NCBI GenBank assembly: GCA_049796755.1
Contig: JBARFA010000008.1
Span: 1-64,000, forward strand
DNA length: 64,000 nt
Direction: 5' to 3'
From: JAKAAZ01 sp049796755
GTDB taxonomy: Bacteria; Acidobacteriota; Terriglobia; Terriglobales; Acidobacteriaceae
Part shown: positions 1 through 8,106 of the stretch, piece by piece
How the letters are laid out: each line of letters opens with the position of its first letter
Numbering within the stretch: the stretch's first letter is position 1
Program-made: the position numbers and the translations under genes
Notes under the pieces: model-generated
The model's input: the letters and a program-made list of their open reading frames with translations, nothing else
Databases searched by the model: none
What the model was told of the DNA's origin: nothing

Positions 1-2
1 TT

Positions 3-647
3 GGGGTCAGCTCGCTGCAGCTGGACACGGCACAGAGAGGATTCAGTTTTCAGGCAGACGCACCGTTGGACATGCGGATGGATCCGCGCAGCGGAATGAC
101 TGCCGAACAAGTGGTAAATCAGGTGAGTGAAGAAGACCTCGCAAATCTGATTTACAAATTCGGAGAAGAGAGGAGGTCGCGGAGAATCGCCAGAGCAATT
201 GTCAGGGCGCGGCCGGTAACCACCACGGCACAACTGGCCAGAGTGGTTACAAGCAGCGCCCCGGCAATAAAAAGTGATCGGATTCATCCAGCGACTCGAG
301 TGTTTCAAGCTCTCCGAATTTACGTGAATGAGGAACTTGACCAGATCACTAGCTTGCTGCAAGCAGCGCCGCAATTATTGCGGCCGGCAGGAAGGATGGT
401 GGCGATCAGTTTCCACTCTCTCGAAGATCGCATTGTGAAAGATGCGTTTAGAGAAGGTAAGGCAAGCGGGATATGGACGGTGTTGACGCCGAAGCCAGTG
501 ACCGCAAGCGAAGAAGAGATTTGCAGCAATCCGCGTTCGCGCAGTGCCAAGTTACGGGCGGCGGAGCGGGCAACTCAACCGGCGAAAAGCAGAAGGCCGG
601 TAAAGGAGCAGGACAAAATTTTGCGGCGCAGCTGGAGTAGCGGCTAA
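3..647 (+). CDS. rsmH: 16S rRNA (cytosine(1402)-N4)-methyltransferase RsmH, C-terminal part
   Basis: This is the C-terminal portion of RsmH (MraW), which methylates N4 of C1402 in 16S rRNA using S-adenosylmethionine. The reading frame is open from base 3, so the gene enters from the left edge and its start and SAM-binding N-terminus lie outside the window. Visible family hallmarks are RGFSFQADAPLDMRMDP at the left edge, then the helical insert (FGEERRSRRIARAIV) and the conserved tail segment VAISFHSLEDRIVKDAF. RsmH opens the dcw cluster in most bacteria, and the FtsL-like, PBP, MurE and MurF genes follow here on the same strand. An ATG at 66 lies inside the protein and is not the real start. 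Confidence 0.95.
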   Translation, partial: GVSSLQLDTAQRGFSFQADAPLDMRMDPRSGMTAEQVVNQVSEEDLANLIYKFGEERRSRRIARAIVRARPVTTTAQLARVVTSSAPAIKSDRIHPATRVFQALRIYVNEELDQITSLLQAAPQLLRPAGRMVAISFHSLEDRIVKDAFREGKASGIWTVLTPKPVTASEEEICSNPRSRSAKLRAAERATQPAKSRRPVKEQDKILRRSWSSG

Positions 648-915
648 GCCGAGCAAGTTCGGGCCGGGTTCGTCCCCACCCCTCTTTCAGGCGAAAGAAC
701 AGCATGCAAGTGAACGTCACCCATCCCTCCCAGCTCAACGAGCCTGGCCCGAGAAGTGAGGGAAGGAAGCCTGAGACGTGAGGACGCGAGAAGCAGCAAC
801 AAACAAGTTCAAGGCCAGTGCAACGGCACAGGGCTAGTGGGAACAGCGAAGGGCGCAACAGCAGACATTGCGGGCCCTGCGTTCAACCTTAACCAATCAT
901 TCGAGGAGGAAGACC

Positions 916-1035
916 ATGTCGCATATCTACAATTTTTTTGACAACCATATGGAAGTATGGGGCGCGGTTGTATTCGGTTTGCTTGCGATCGGCGCTTGCG
1001 TAGCCATGGCAGCTGCACTGAACGGAGCCATGTAA
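916..1035 (+). CDS. 39-residue single-pass membrane peptide between rsmH and ftsL
   Basis: This short ORF begins at ATG 916 behind a very strong ribosome-binding site (GAGGAGGA, 902-909) and stops at TAA 1033-1035. The peptide starts MSHIYNFFDNHMEVWGAVVF and continues as one hydrophobic helix (about residues 14-36, rich in Ala, Gly and Val), so it is probably a single-span inner-membrane protein. The 268 bases between rsmH and this ORF hold no other convincing gene. An intrinsic terminator begins three bases after the stop. The position, between rsmH and the FtsL-like gene, suggests a cell-division or envelope role, but that is inference. I do not recognise a named family. The good RBS, the hydrophobic character and the abutting terminator argue that it is translated. 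Confidence 0.6.
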   Translation: MSHIYNFFDNHMEVWGAVVFGLLAIGACVAMAAALNGAM

Positions 1036-1038
1036 ACG

Positions 1039-1068
1039 AGCCAGCTTCCGGGGGGAACGGGCTTTTTT
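1039..1068 (+). terminator. Intrinsic terminator after the 39-residue ORF
   Basis: AGCC (1039-1042) pairs with GGCT (1060-1063) and TTCC (1046-1049) with GGAA (1054-1057), with a GGGG loop and a small internal loop. Six T residues follow (1063-1068). It lies between the 39-residue ORF and the FtsL-like gene, so it should reduce read-through from rsmH into the rest of the division cluster. Confidence 0.6.
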
Positions 1069-1111
1069 ATTCACTGCAACACAGACGGAACCATTCAGTA
1101 AAGGAAATGCT

Positions 1112-1633
1112 ATGGCAGCAGCAGGCGTCGTCATCGATAGACTTCGGGAGAAGGGTCAGTGGAATGCCCAGGCGGTGATGGAACACAATCGCTGGCTATT
1201 CGCGGCACAGCAGCGCGCCCGTCGCGGACCCACTCCCGAAGTATTTTTCGACAAGCGCCTGGATAATTCGCGCCTGGTCAAAGCTGAAGATCCCGTCCGC
1301 AAGCGCGAGATGCGCAGCTTCACCGTCGCCGCGGTTTTCTTTTTCGCGCTGCTGATGGTCTATAGCTGGCAACATTTCAGTTCCATCGAGTACGGCTACC
1401 ACATCGAGACTGAGAAAGCTCAATTGCAGCATCTGCAGGAAGAAAACCATCAACTTGGTTTGACGGAAGCGCAGCTGACGCGGTCTGAGCGGATCGATCG
1501 GCTGGCTCACCAGATCGGCATGCAGGCGCCTCAGCCGGGGCAAGTTGTGACAGCACCGGGCATGATGGATGTGGACCCGAACTCGCCCGTACTTGCGTCG
1601 GTAACGGTTCCAGTGTTGCCGTCGAACCAGTAA
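1112..1633 (+). CDS. FtsL-like bitopic cell-division protein
   Basis: This 173-residue protein has the FtsL/DivIC layout: a cytoplasmic N-terminus of about 68 residues, one transmembrane helix (about 69-86, TVAAVFFFALLMVYSW) and a periplasmic heptad-rich coiled coil (about 95-132, with EKAQLQHLQEENHQLGL). A short Pro/Val-rich tail follows. FtsL normally forms a complex with FtsB and FtsQ that controls FtsWI at the septum. Primary sequence similarity in this family is low, so the call rests on topology, coiled coil and position between rsmH and the division PBP. The start at ATG 1112 has an AAAGGAA site upstream. The cytoplasmic N-terminus is longer than in enterobacterial FtsL. Confidence 0.7.
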   Translation: MAAAGVVIDRLREKGQWNAQAVMEHNRWLFAAQQRARRGPTPEVFFDKRLDNSRLVKAEDPVRKREMRSFTVAAVFFFALLMVYSWQHFSSIEYGYHIETEKAQLQHLQEENHQLGLTEAQLTRSERIDRLAHQIGMQAPQPGQVVTAPGMMDVDPNSPVLASVTVPVLPSNQ

Positions 1634-1664
1634 ACTAAGTACGCAACGGCTACGCGGTTTGTGA

Positions 1665-4058
1665 GTGGCCGAAAGGCCCATCCAACATGCAGGATCGAAC
1701 CACGGCATGAGCCGGAAACCCAAACAAGCGCTCTCTGCTCCCATCCCAAGGCTGCGATTCGTAACCTTGATTGGGATTTTGCTCGTCTGGGTGATTATTA
1801 TTGCGGCACGGCTGGTGTGGCTGCAGGTTTTTCGCCATGCAGAATATGCCAGTCGCGAATACCGTCAGCAGGACCACACCTTCCAGATTGCTCCGCGACG
1901 CGGGGTGCTGTACGACCGCGACCTGCAACCGCTCGCCATGACTGTGCTGGTTGATTCCATCTATGCCGTTCCCGGCGAAATCGCATATAAAGATTTGACT
2001 GCGCGGCAGCTGGCTCGCATCGTCCACGTCTACCCGTCGGATCGATACACCTCCGCCAAAGATATTGATGCACGTATGCATCGTTCGCGAGACTTTGCCT
2101 GGGTGGCACGCAAAGTGGATGCCGATGTTGCCGCTCGAGTGCGCGCACTGAATCTGAAGGGCATTTACTTTCAGAAAGAATTCAAACGCTACTATCCGGA
2201 CAACGAACTGGCCGCGCAAGTGCTGGGATATGTCAGTCTGGACGACAATGGCCTGGCGGGTATCGAGTATCGATTCGACCGTCCATTGCATGGGACCGCG
2301 GGACAGATGCTGACTGCTGTCGATGCACGCCGGCACAGCTATGGCAGCGTCGAGAAAGAACCGACGCCCGGGGAAAATATGGTGCTCACGCTGGATTCCA
2401 AGATCCAGTTTATGGCGGAGCAAGCCCTGGACCATGCTATGGCGCGGACGAAAGCGCTGAACGGCACGGTGGTGGTGCAGGACCCGCACACCGGCCAGAT
2501 TCTGGCGCTTGCGATTCGGCCCGCATTCAATCCCAACGATATTCACGATATTCGCCCGGCGATGCTGCTGAACCACGCGGTGAGCGATGTGTACGAGCCG
2601 GGGTCGACCTTCAAGCTGGTTCCTTTCTCGGCAGCGCTGCAGGAAAATCTGGTCACGCCGAATTCGATCATCCCAACCTTTGGCGGTCAGATCAATGTTG
2701 CCGGGCGGATTGTGCATGACGATCGCGACGCCATGATCTACGAGAGCCAACACGGAAACGCGCTGTCTGTGCGGCAGGCATTGGCGGAATCGAGCCAGGT
2801 GGTGGCGATTCAGCTTGCGGAACGTCTGGGCAAGGATCGTTTCTATCGGTACATTCGCGCGTACGGATTTGGACAGAAGTCAAATATTGAACTTCCGGGT
2901 GAAACTCGTGGCCTCTTAAAACCTCCCGATCGCTGGCAGGCAACCACGATCGGCTCCATTCCGATGGGGCAGGAAATTGGCGTGACCCCGATCCAGTTAG
3001 TGACGATGGCGTCGACGATTGCAAATGGCGGCGTGTACTTGCCGCCGCATATCGTGCTGGAAGAATCCTCCGCCCAGAAAGGCAGCCCGCGATTGGTGCC
3101 GGCCGCATTTCATCCGGAAGCGAGTGTTCCCGAAATACTGCCACCGGGTGCACATCGCGTGATCAGCACCATGACCGCGGCGGAAATGCGCAGCATGATG
3201 GAAGGCGTGGTGATGTTTGGAACCGGGACCACCGCGCAATTGAACGGTTACAGCGCAGCCGGCAAGACGGGGACAGCGCAAAAGATTGATGTGCGCACTC
3301 GCACTTATTCCAAGACAAAATTCATTGCATCGTTTGTAGGTTTCGCGCCGGTCAACGATCCAGCGATCACGATTGCGGTGATCATCGATTCGCCAACCGT
3401 GGGTTCACACTTCGGCCACGCAGTGAGTGCTCCGGTCTTTCAGGAATTGGCGCAAGAGATACTGGAATACCTTGGCGTGCCGCATGACATGCCGATCAAG
3501 CCTCCCAAGTTGATCGCGGAACAGAAGAAGAAGGCGACGCATGACGATGTTGAGGGAGATAACGAGCAGGTTGGCGACCTGGAGGCGATGTTTGCCGAAG
3601 TGAACCATCTGCCCAAGGACGATCCTTTGCGCGCGCCGCCCGCGAAATCTCAGGTGACGGCTGCCGATGCGGATGAGGCCCGAGCCTATCTGCAAAGTGC
3701 ATCGGACACGTCATCGTCAATGTCGACACAGTCGCCGGGAATGGGAAGAGATGCAACTGATTCGTTCTCAGCCAGTGCCCATGAGGATGAAACATTAGCT
3801 CCGGCCGGCAAGAGTACTCCTGCGGTGCAGACACAGTCGTCTCCCGGCGACAGCTCACGTGCTGTCACGCTGGGATCGGGCGCACCTGTGACCATGCCGG
3901 GTTTTATTGGCAAACCGATGCGCGATGTGGTCGCGACAGCTGCCGACCTGGGATTGAACGTTCGAGTCTACGGCAGCGGTGTAGCTGCAGCGCAAGCTCC
4001 CGCCGCGGGCACAAAGATTCCCGCCGGCACGACCGTTGTAGTTCGGTTTCATCCATAA
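1665..4058 (+). CDS. ftsI: Class B penicillin-binding protein with C-terminal PASTA domain (FtsI/SpoVD-like)
   Basis: This is a septal peptidoglycan transpeptidase anchored by one N-terminal membrane helix (about residues 33-50, counted from GTG 1665). The PBP dimerisation module follows (RRGVLYDRDLQPLA), then the transpeptidase domain with S314-T-F-K317 and K534-T-G536. The second catalytic motif, normally S-x-N, reads S376-S377-Q378 here. A low-complexity, probably disordered linker (about 640-730) leads to a single PASTA-like repeat at the C-terminus (VTMPGFIGKPMRDVV to the end). A PASTA tail is typical of PBP2x/SpoVD rather than of E. coli FtsI. GTG 1665 lacks a clear RBS; ATG 1707 (residue 15) is a plausible alternative start. 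The gene sits between the FtsL-like gene and murE, as expected for the division PBP. Confidence 0.88.
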   Translation: MAERPIQHAGSNHGMSRKPKQALSAPIPRLRFVTLIGILLVWVIIIAARLVWLQVFRHAEYASREYRQQDHTFQIAPRRGVLYDRDLQPLAMTVLVDSIYAVPGEIAYKDLTARQLARIVHVYPSDRYTSAKDIDARMHRSRDFAWVARKVDADVAARVRALNLKGIYFQKEFKRYYPDNELAAQVLGYVSLDDNGLAGIEYRFDRPLHGTAGQMLTAVDARRHSYGSVEKEPTPGENMVLTLDSKIQFMAEQALDHAMARTKALNGTVVVQDPHTGQILALAIRPAFNPNDIHDIRPAMLLNHAVSDVYEPGSTFKLVPFSAALQENLVTPNSIIPTFGGQINVAGRIVHDDRDAMIYESQHGNALSVRQALAESSQVVAIQLAERLGKDRFYRYIRAYGFGQKSNIELPGETRGLLKPPDRWQATTIGSIPMGQEIGVTPIQLVTMASTIANGGVYLPPHIVLEESSAQKGSPRLVPAAFHPEASVPEILPPGAHRVISTMTAAEMRSMMEGVVMFGTGTTAQLNGYSAAGKTGTAQKIDVRTRTYSKTKFIASFVGFAPVNDPAITIAVIIDSPTVGSHFGHAVSAPVFQELAQEILEYLGVPHDMPIKPPKLIAEQKKKATHDDVEGDNEQVGDLEAMFAEVNHLPKDDPLRAPPAKSQVTAADADEARAYLQSASDTSSSMSTQSPGMGRDATDSFSASAHEDETLAPAGKSTPAVQTQSSPGDSSRAVTLGSGAPVTMPGFIGKPMRDVVATAADLGLNVRVYGSGVAAAQAPAAGTKIPAGTTVVVRFHP

Positions 4059-4120
4059 TTCATTCACAATCTAAATTCTGAAATCGCATCGAAGTATGCT
4101 TCAATGCAGAAGAACTGTTT

Positions 4121-5686
4121 TTGCATGCTGCCATGATGGAACATCCTTCCATGCAGTTCGAGGAAATGCTGCGCGCGTTGCAGATGCGTGGACGCGCCGG
4201 TTCGAATCCGCGGATCAGCGATGTGGTGTATGACTCGCGCAACGTACGCCCCGGATCGCTGTTCGTCGCCATGCACGGCGGCACGACGGATGGAAATCGC
4301 TTCGTTGAGAATGCGCTGCAGCAGGGCGCGGTCGCGCTGGTGACGGACTCCGAGCCGACATGGCAGAAAATGCGAGCGGAGCATCCGGAACTCGCCATTA
4401 CGCTTGTGGAACATGGACGCCGCGCATTGGCAGAAATCAGCGCGAACTTCTTTTCGCATCCCGAGCGCAGCCTGCGACTGAGCGGGGCGACCGGTACGAA
4501 TGGCAAAACGACGACGACGTATTTGTTGGAGTCGATGCTGCGCAGTGCTGGGCGTATTTCTATTTTGCTGGGAACGATTGAATATCATGTCGGCAGTGAA
4601 GTGCGACCCTCCCCGCATACCACTCCGGAATCGCGCGACCTGTTCCAACTGTTCGCCGAAGGTATTTCCGCTGGCGCAACTGAAGCAGTGATGGAAGTGT
4701 CGTCGCATGCATTGGAGCAGGGTAGAGTCTGGGGGCTGCATTGGGATACGGCCGTGTTTACCAACCTGACTCAGGATCATCTCGACTTTCACGGCACCAT
4801 GGAAGCATATTTCGCAGCGAAGGCGAAGATGTTCATCGGGGAGAATGGAGCGGCTGCTCCGCGTGTGGCAATCATCCATGGCGAAGATGAGTACGGGAAG
4901 CGTCTCGTTCCGATGGCGCGCGCCGCTGGATGTGAGGTGGTGGAGTTCGGGCTGAAGCGGGGAGATTTCCGCGCAGAGAATGTTACGCTCGACGCGAATG
5001 GAACCAAATTTACAATGGTCACTCCAAAGGGCAACATCGAGTTGCATACTCATCTGCCGGGACCGGTGAATGTGCTGAATCTGCTCGCGGCTTCGGCGGC
5101 AGCCATGGCGCGTGGGTTGATGCATGACGAAATTGCGCGCGGAGTGGAAGCGATTGCGTACGTGCCCGGACGTTTTCAAACGGTGAATTGTGGGCAGCCG
5201 TTTACCGTCGCGGTCGACTACGCCCACACAGATGATGCGCTGCGAAACTTGACGCGGTTGGCACGGCAGCTGGCATCTCCACGGCACGGGCGAGTGATCA
5301 CTGTATTTGGATGTGGCGGCGATCGCGACCGCACGAAGCGCCCACGGATGGGCCAAGCGGCTGCGGAAGGCAGCGATTTTGTCGTCGCCACCAGCGACAA
5401 TCCCAGGTCAGAAGATCCCGATGCGATTCTGGGCGAAATTCTTCCGGGACTCAAGGCGAGTGGGGTGTCGTTTCAAGTGGAGGCAGATCGCGCGCACGCA
5501 ATTCGCCTTGCGGTCGGGTGGGCGCGAGAGAACGATGTTGTGCTGATTGCCGGCAAGGGTCACGAGAAAGTGCAAGTGCTGCGAGATCGAACCATTCCAT
5601 TCGACGACGCAGCGGAAGCGAGCGAAGCATTGCTGGAACGCTATGGAAATTCTTTAGGCGCTGAACTAGGAGCGAAGTGCAACTGA
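4121..5686 (+). CDS. murE: UDP-N-acetylmuramoyl-L-alanyl-D-glutamate--2,6-diaminopimelate ligase
   Basis: MurE adds the third amino acid to the cytoplasmic UDP-MurNAc-dipeptide in an ATP-dependent ligation. The N-terminal UDP-binding domain includes DSRNVRPGSLFVAMHG. The central Mur-ligase ATP site is G122-A-T-G-T-N-G-K-T130. The C-terminal domain carries D426-N-P-R429, the signature for meso-diaminopimelate rather than lysine, so the wall should be DAP-type as in other Gram-negative-like bacteria. The 521-residue length is normal. Translation may begin at ATG 4121 or at one of the nearby ATGs (4133, 4136). The gene overlaps murF by 10 bases, indicating translational coupling. Confidence 0.95.
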   Translation: MHAAMMEHPSMQFEEMLRALQMRGRAGSNPRISDVVYDSRNVRPGSLFVAMHGGTTDGNRFVENALQQGAVALVTDSEPTWQKMRAEHPELAITLVEHGRRALAEISANFFSHPERSLRLSGATGTNGKTTTTYLLESMLRSAGRISILLGTIEYHVGSEVRPSPHTTPESRDLFQLFAEGISAGATEAVMEVSSHALEQGRVWGLHWDTAVFTNLTQDHLDFHGTMEAYFAAKAKMFIGENGAAAPRVAIIHGEDEYGKRLVPMARAAGCEVVEFGLKRGDFRAENVTLDANGTKFTMVTPKGNIELHTHLPGPVNVLNLLAASAAAMARGLMHDEIARGVEAIAYVPGRFQTVNCGQPFTVAVDYAHTDDALRNLTRLARQLASPRHGRVITVFGCGGDRDRTKRPRMGQAAAEGSDFVVATSDNPRSEDPDAILGEILPGLKASGVSFQVEADRAHAIRLAVGWARENDVVLIAGKGHEKVQVLRDRTIPFDDAAEASEALLERYGNSLGAELGAKCN

Positions 5687-7083
5687 GCCTGGAACAAATC
5701 CGAGAATGGATGGCGGCCGACTTCGCTGCGGGACCGACGCCGGCTGTGCAGCGAACTTTGGGGGCCACGGCGGCTACCGGGTATTCGATCGACTCGCGAA
5801 CCGTTCAGCCTGGCGATCTATTTTTTGCTATCCATGGGGAGCGCTTCGATGGGCATGAATTTGTGGAAGCGGTGATTGAAGCAGGTGCCGTCGCGGCAGT
5901 CGTTGCGCGTACCCATTTTGAACGCTATGAGAGTGTTGCGGTGCGCAAGCGCCTGCTGTTGGTGGACGAACCGCTGGCGGCGATGCAGCGGCTGGCATCC
6001 TCAGTGCGTCGGCATTGGGGAAAACGCGTGATTGGGATCACTGGCAGCGCAGGAAAAACCACGACCAAGGAAGCGATTGCGCAGGTATTGGAGTCGCGAT
6101 TCCGCGTGCACAAGTCGCACGGAAATTTGAATAATCATTTTGGATTGCCGTTGCAGCTGCTGCGGCTGCAGCCGGAGCATGAAGTTGCGATTCTGGAAAT
6201 GGGCATGTCGCATGCGGGTGAGATTGCCGCGCTGTGCAAGATTGCCGCGCCGGATTGGGGTGTGGTGACCAACGTTGGCACCGCACATGCGGAGAATTTT
6301 TCCGATGGGCAGGCCGGGATTGCTCGTGCGAAATATGAACTGATCGCAGCGTTGCCGCGCCTCGGGACCGCCATTCTGAATTCCGATGACAAATATGTTC
6401 GGCAATTTGGACGAGACTTTGCGGGCAAGACCATCTACTTCGGGACTGGCAAACTTGCTGATCCGCGCGCGGAATCGATCACGCCGATGGGCGCGGACGG
6501 CACGAGGTTCAGCGTGTGCGCGGACGGTCATAGCGCGGAAGTGAAGCTGCGCCTGATGGGGGAACACAATGTGCGCAATGCGCTGGCTGGCATGGCGGTA
6601 GGACTGGCCAGCGGAATTTCATTGGAAGAATGTGCGGCCGCGCTGGAACAATTGACACCGCCGGATAAGCGCGGGCAGACGATCGAGATTCGCGGCGCAA
6701 CCTTAATCAATGACTCCTACAATTCAAATCCTCAGGCGCTGCGCGCCATGCTGGAGACGCTGCTGACGCTGCCGGCGAAGCGTACCATCGTCGTTGCGGG
6801 AGAGATGCTGGAGTTGGGGCCGGCGGGTCCCAGGCTGCATCGCGAGTGCGGCGAACTCATGGGCAAGGACGGAATTAACGTAGTTGTGGGGGTACGCGGG
6901 GAAGCGGCGTCCATTGTTGAAGGCGCCAAAACCGCTGGTGCGGAAGCGATTTTTGTTGCCACTCCGGAAGAAGCTGGCGCGTGGCTGCGGGAGAATTTGC
7001 GCGCGGGCGATGTGGTGCTGTTGAAGGCGTCGCGAGGCGTGCGATTGGAGCGCGCGCTGGAAGTGTTGCAGCGGGATGAGTAA
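5677..7083 (+). CDS. murF: UDP-N-acetylmuramoyl-tripeptide--D-alanyl-D-alanine ligase
   Basis: MurF attaches D-Ala-D-Ala to the UDP-MurNAc-tripeptide, completing the pentapeptide precursor. The three Mur-ligase domains are visible: the N-terminal domain (SIDSRTVQPGDLFFAIHGERFDGHEF), the central ATP-binding domain with G120-I-T-G-S-A-G-K-T128, and the C-terminal domain (INDSYNSNPQALRAML and VVAGEMLELG). The start is GTG 5677 inside the end of murE, supported by AGGAG at 5668-5672. It is the last cell-wall gene of the cluster here. The next gene is convergent and encodes an esterase, so the mraY/murD/ftsW/murG/murC part of the usual dcw order is elsewhere. Confidence 0.95.
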   Translation: MQLSLEQIREWMAADFAAGPTPAVQRTLGATAATGYSIDSRTVQPGDLFFAIHGERFDGHEFVEAVIEAGAVAAVVARTHFERYESVAVRKRLLLVDEPLAAMQRLASSVRRHWGKRVIGITGSAGKTTTKEAIAQVLESRFRVHKSHGNLNNHFGLPLQLLRLQPEHEVAILEMGMSHAGEIAALCKIAAPDWGVVTNVGTAHAENFSDGQAGIARAKYELIAALPRLGTAILNSDDKYVRQFGRDFAGKTIYFGTGKLADPRAESITPMGADGTRFSVCADGHSAEVKLRLMGEHNVRNALAGMAVGLASGISLEECAAALEQLTPPDKRGQTIEIRGATLINDSYNSNPQALRAMLETLLTLPAKRTIVVAGEMLELGPAGPRLHRECGELMGKDGINVVVGVRGEAASIVEGAKTAGAEAIFVATPEEAGAWLRENLRAGDVVLLKASRGVRLERALEVLQRDE

Positions 7084-7090
7084 ATCTCAA

Positions 7091-7168
7091 CCCCACTCAA
7101 GCCAAAAGAGGGCTTCTACTCCAGCGAGCAAAAATCGCTCGCCGGGGATCCCGGAGGCTTGAATGGGG
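7091..7168. repeat. Intergenic inverted-repeat element between convergent genes
   Basis: CCCCACTCAAGCC (7091-7103) and GGCTTGAATGGGG (7156-7168) are complementary at 12 of 13 positions. The arms enclose a smaller hairpin (GAGC...GCTC near 7126-7141). The element fills the gap between the converging murF and the esterase gene and could end both transcripts. It resembles dispersed extragenic palindromes, but only this one copy of the type is in the window. Confidence 0.5.
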
Positions 7169-7187
7169 CACCATTCGTCTATCTTGC

Positions 7188-8104
7188 CTACTGCGCTCCT
7201 GTCGCCATCCACCCATGCAGGTGCAACCAGTTCTGCAGCAAGATCGGCCACATGCGCAGCTGCGGATTATCCTGCGCCAGGCCAGACCCATGATGACCTT
7301 GCTCGAAGATGTGAAGTTCCGCGGGAACTCCGCTGCGCAGCAATGCCTCATAAAACAGCACACTGTTCATGGCTGGAACAGTCTCATCATTGGTGGTGCT
7401 GAAGAGGAACGTCGGCGGAGTTTGCGGTGTGACCTGGGTTTCATTGGATAGCTCGTTTTCAAGCATCGGATTCGGCTCTTCTCCCAGCAGATGATGTAAC
7501 GAGCCATTGTGGGTGATGCCAGGTTCCATGCTGATAACGGGGTAAGCGAGCACCATAAAATCGGGACGACTGCTGGCGTGCTCGATGGGATCCGTCGCGT
7601 CGGGATTGCCGTTGTCAAAATGTGTGCCCGCCGTCGAAGCGAGATGGCCGCCGGCAGAAAATCCCATAATGCCGATGCGATCTGGATCGAGAAAGTCCTC
7701 GGTGGCGTGCGTGCGGACGTAGCGAATGGCGCGCTGAGCATCGAGCAGCGGAATCGGGTAATGGTAGCGCGGACCATAACGATAGTCAGCACGAAGGCCG
7801 CAACTCCGCGGGCGTTGAGCCAGTGCGCGACCTGAGTGCCTTCTTTGTCGATCGCGAGCGTGGCATAGCCGCCGCCAGGACAAACCACGATCGCTGTGTG
7901 CGTGGGATTTTGCGCGGGCAAATAAGCAGTCAGGATCGGCTTATCGAGCGGAGTATTTCCTACAGCTCCCGGTGCGCCGTTCGGCCACAGCAAAATTGGC
8001 GCGGGAGATGGGGTTGCGGGCGATGGCGCGGATTGTGCCGTCAGCAAAGTTGCGCCTGCAAGCACCCACGCGAGTGAAGCGCGAAGAATGCGGCGGGGAA
8101 GCAT
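7188..8104 (-). pseudogene. Secreted alpha/beta-hydrolase (acetyl-esterase type) with a frameshift
   Basis: The protein would be a secreted esterase of the BD-FAE/acetyl-xylan-esterase type. A Sec signal (MLPRRILRASLAWVLAGATLLTAQS) starts at ATG 8104. The oxyanion motif CPGGGY and the segment up to ARGVAAFVL are in one frame. The rest, beginning ADYRYGPRYHYPIPLLDAQRAIRYVR, is in another. Adding one base near 7785-7787 (giving VLNYRYGPR) would restore the family consensus, so this is a one-base deletion or a sequencing error. The second part holds the nucleophile GFSAGGH, the acid NDETVP and the catalytic His in QGHHGSG, all intact. The start lies two bases after the GH42 stop, so the two genes form an operon, in keeping with de-esterification of plant polysaccharide. 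Confidence 0.8.
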
Positions 8105-8106
8105 GC

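Noticed and set aside
756..941. 61-residue ORF between rsmH and the FtsL-like gene
   Set aside because: Poor composition and no RBS, and it overlaps the well-supported 39-residue ORF in another frame.
4064..5356. 430-residue open frame on the minus strand opposite murE
   Set aside because: It is the antisense shadow of murE, full of His, Arg and Ser with no recognisable domain or RBS. The same applies to the long frames at 1650-2753 (-), 39223-40323 (+) and 57166-58326 (-).
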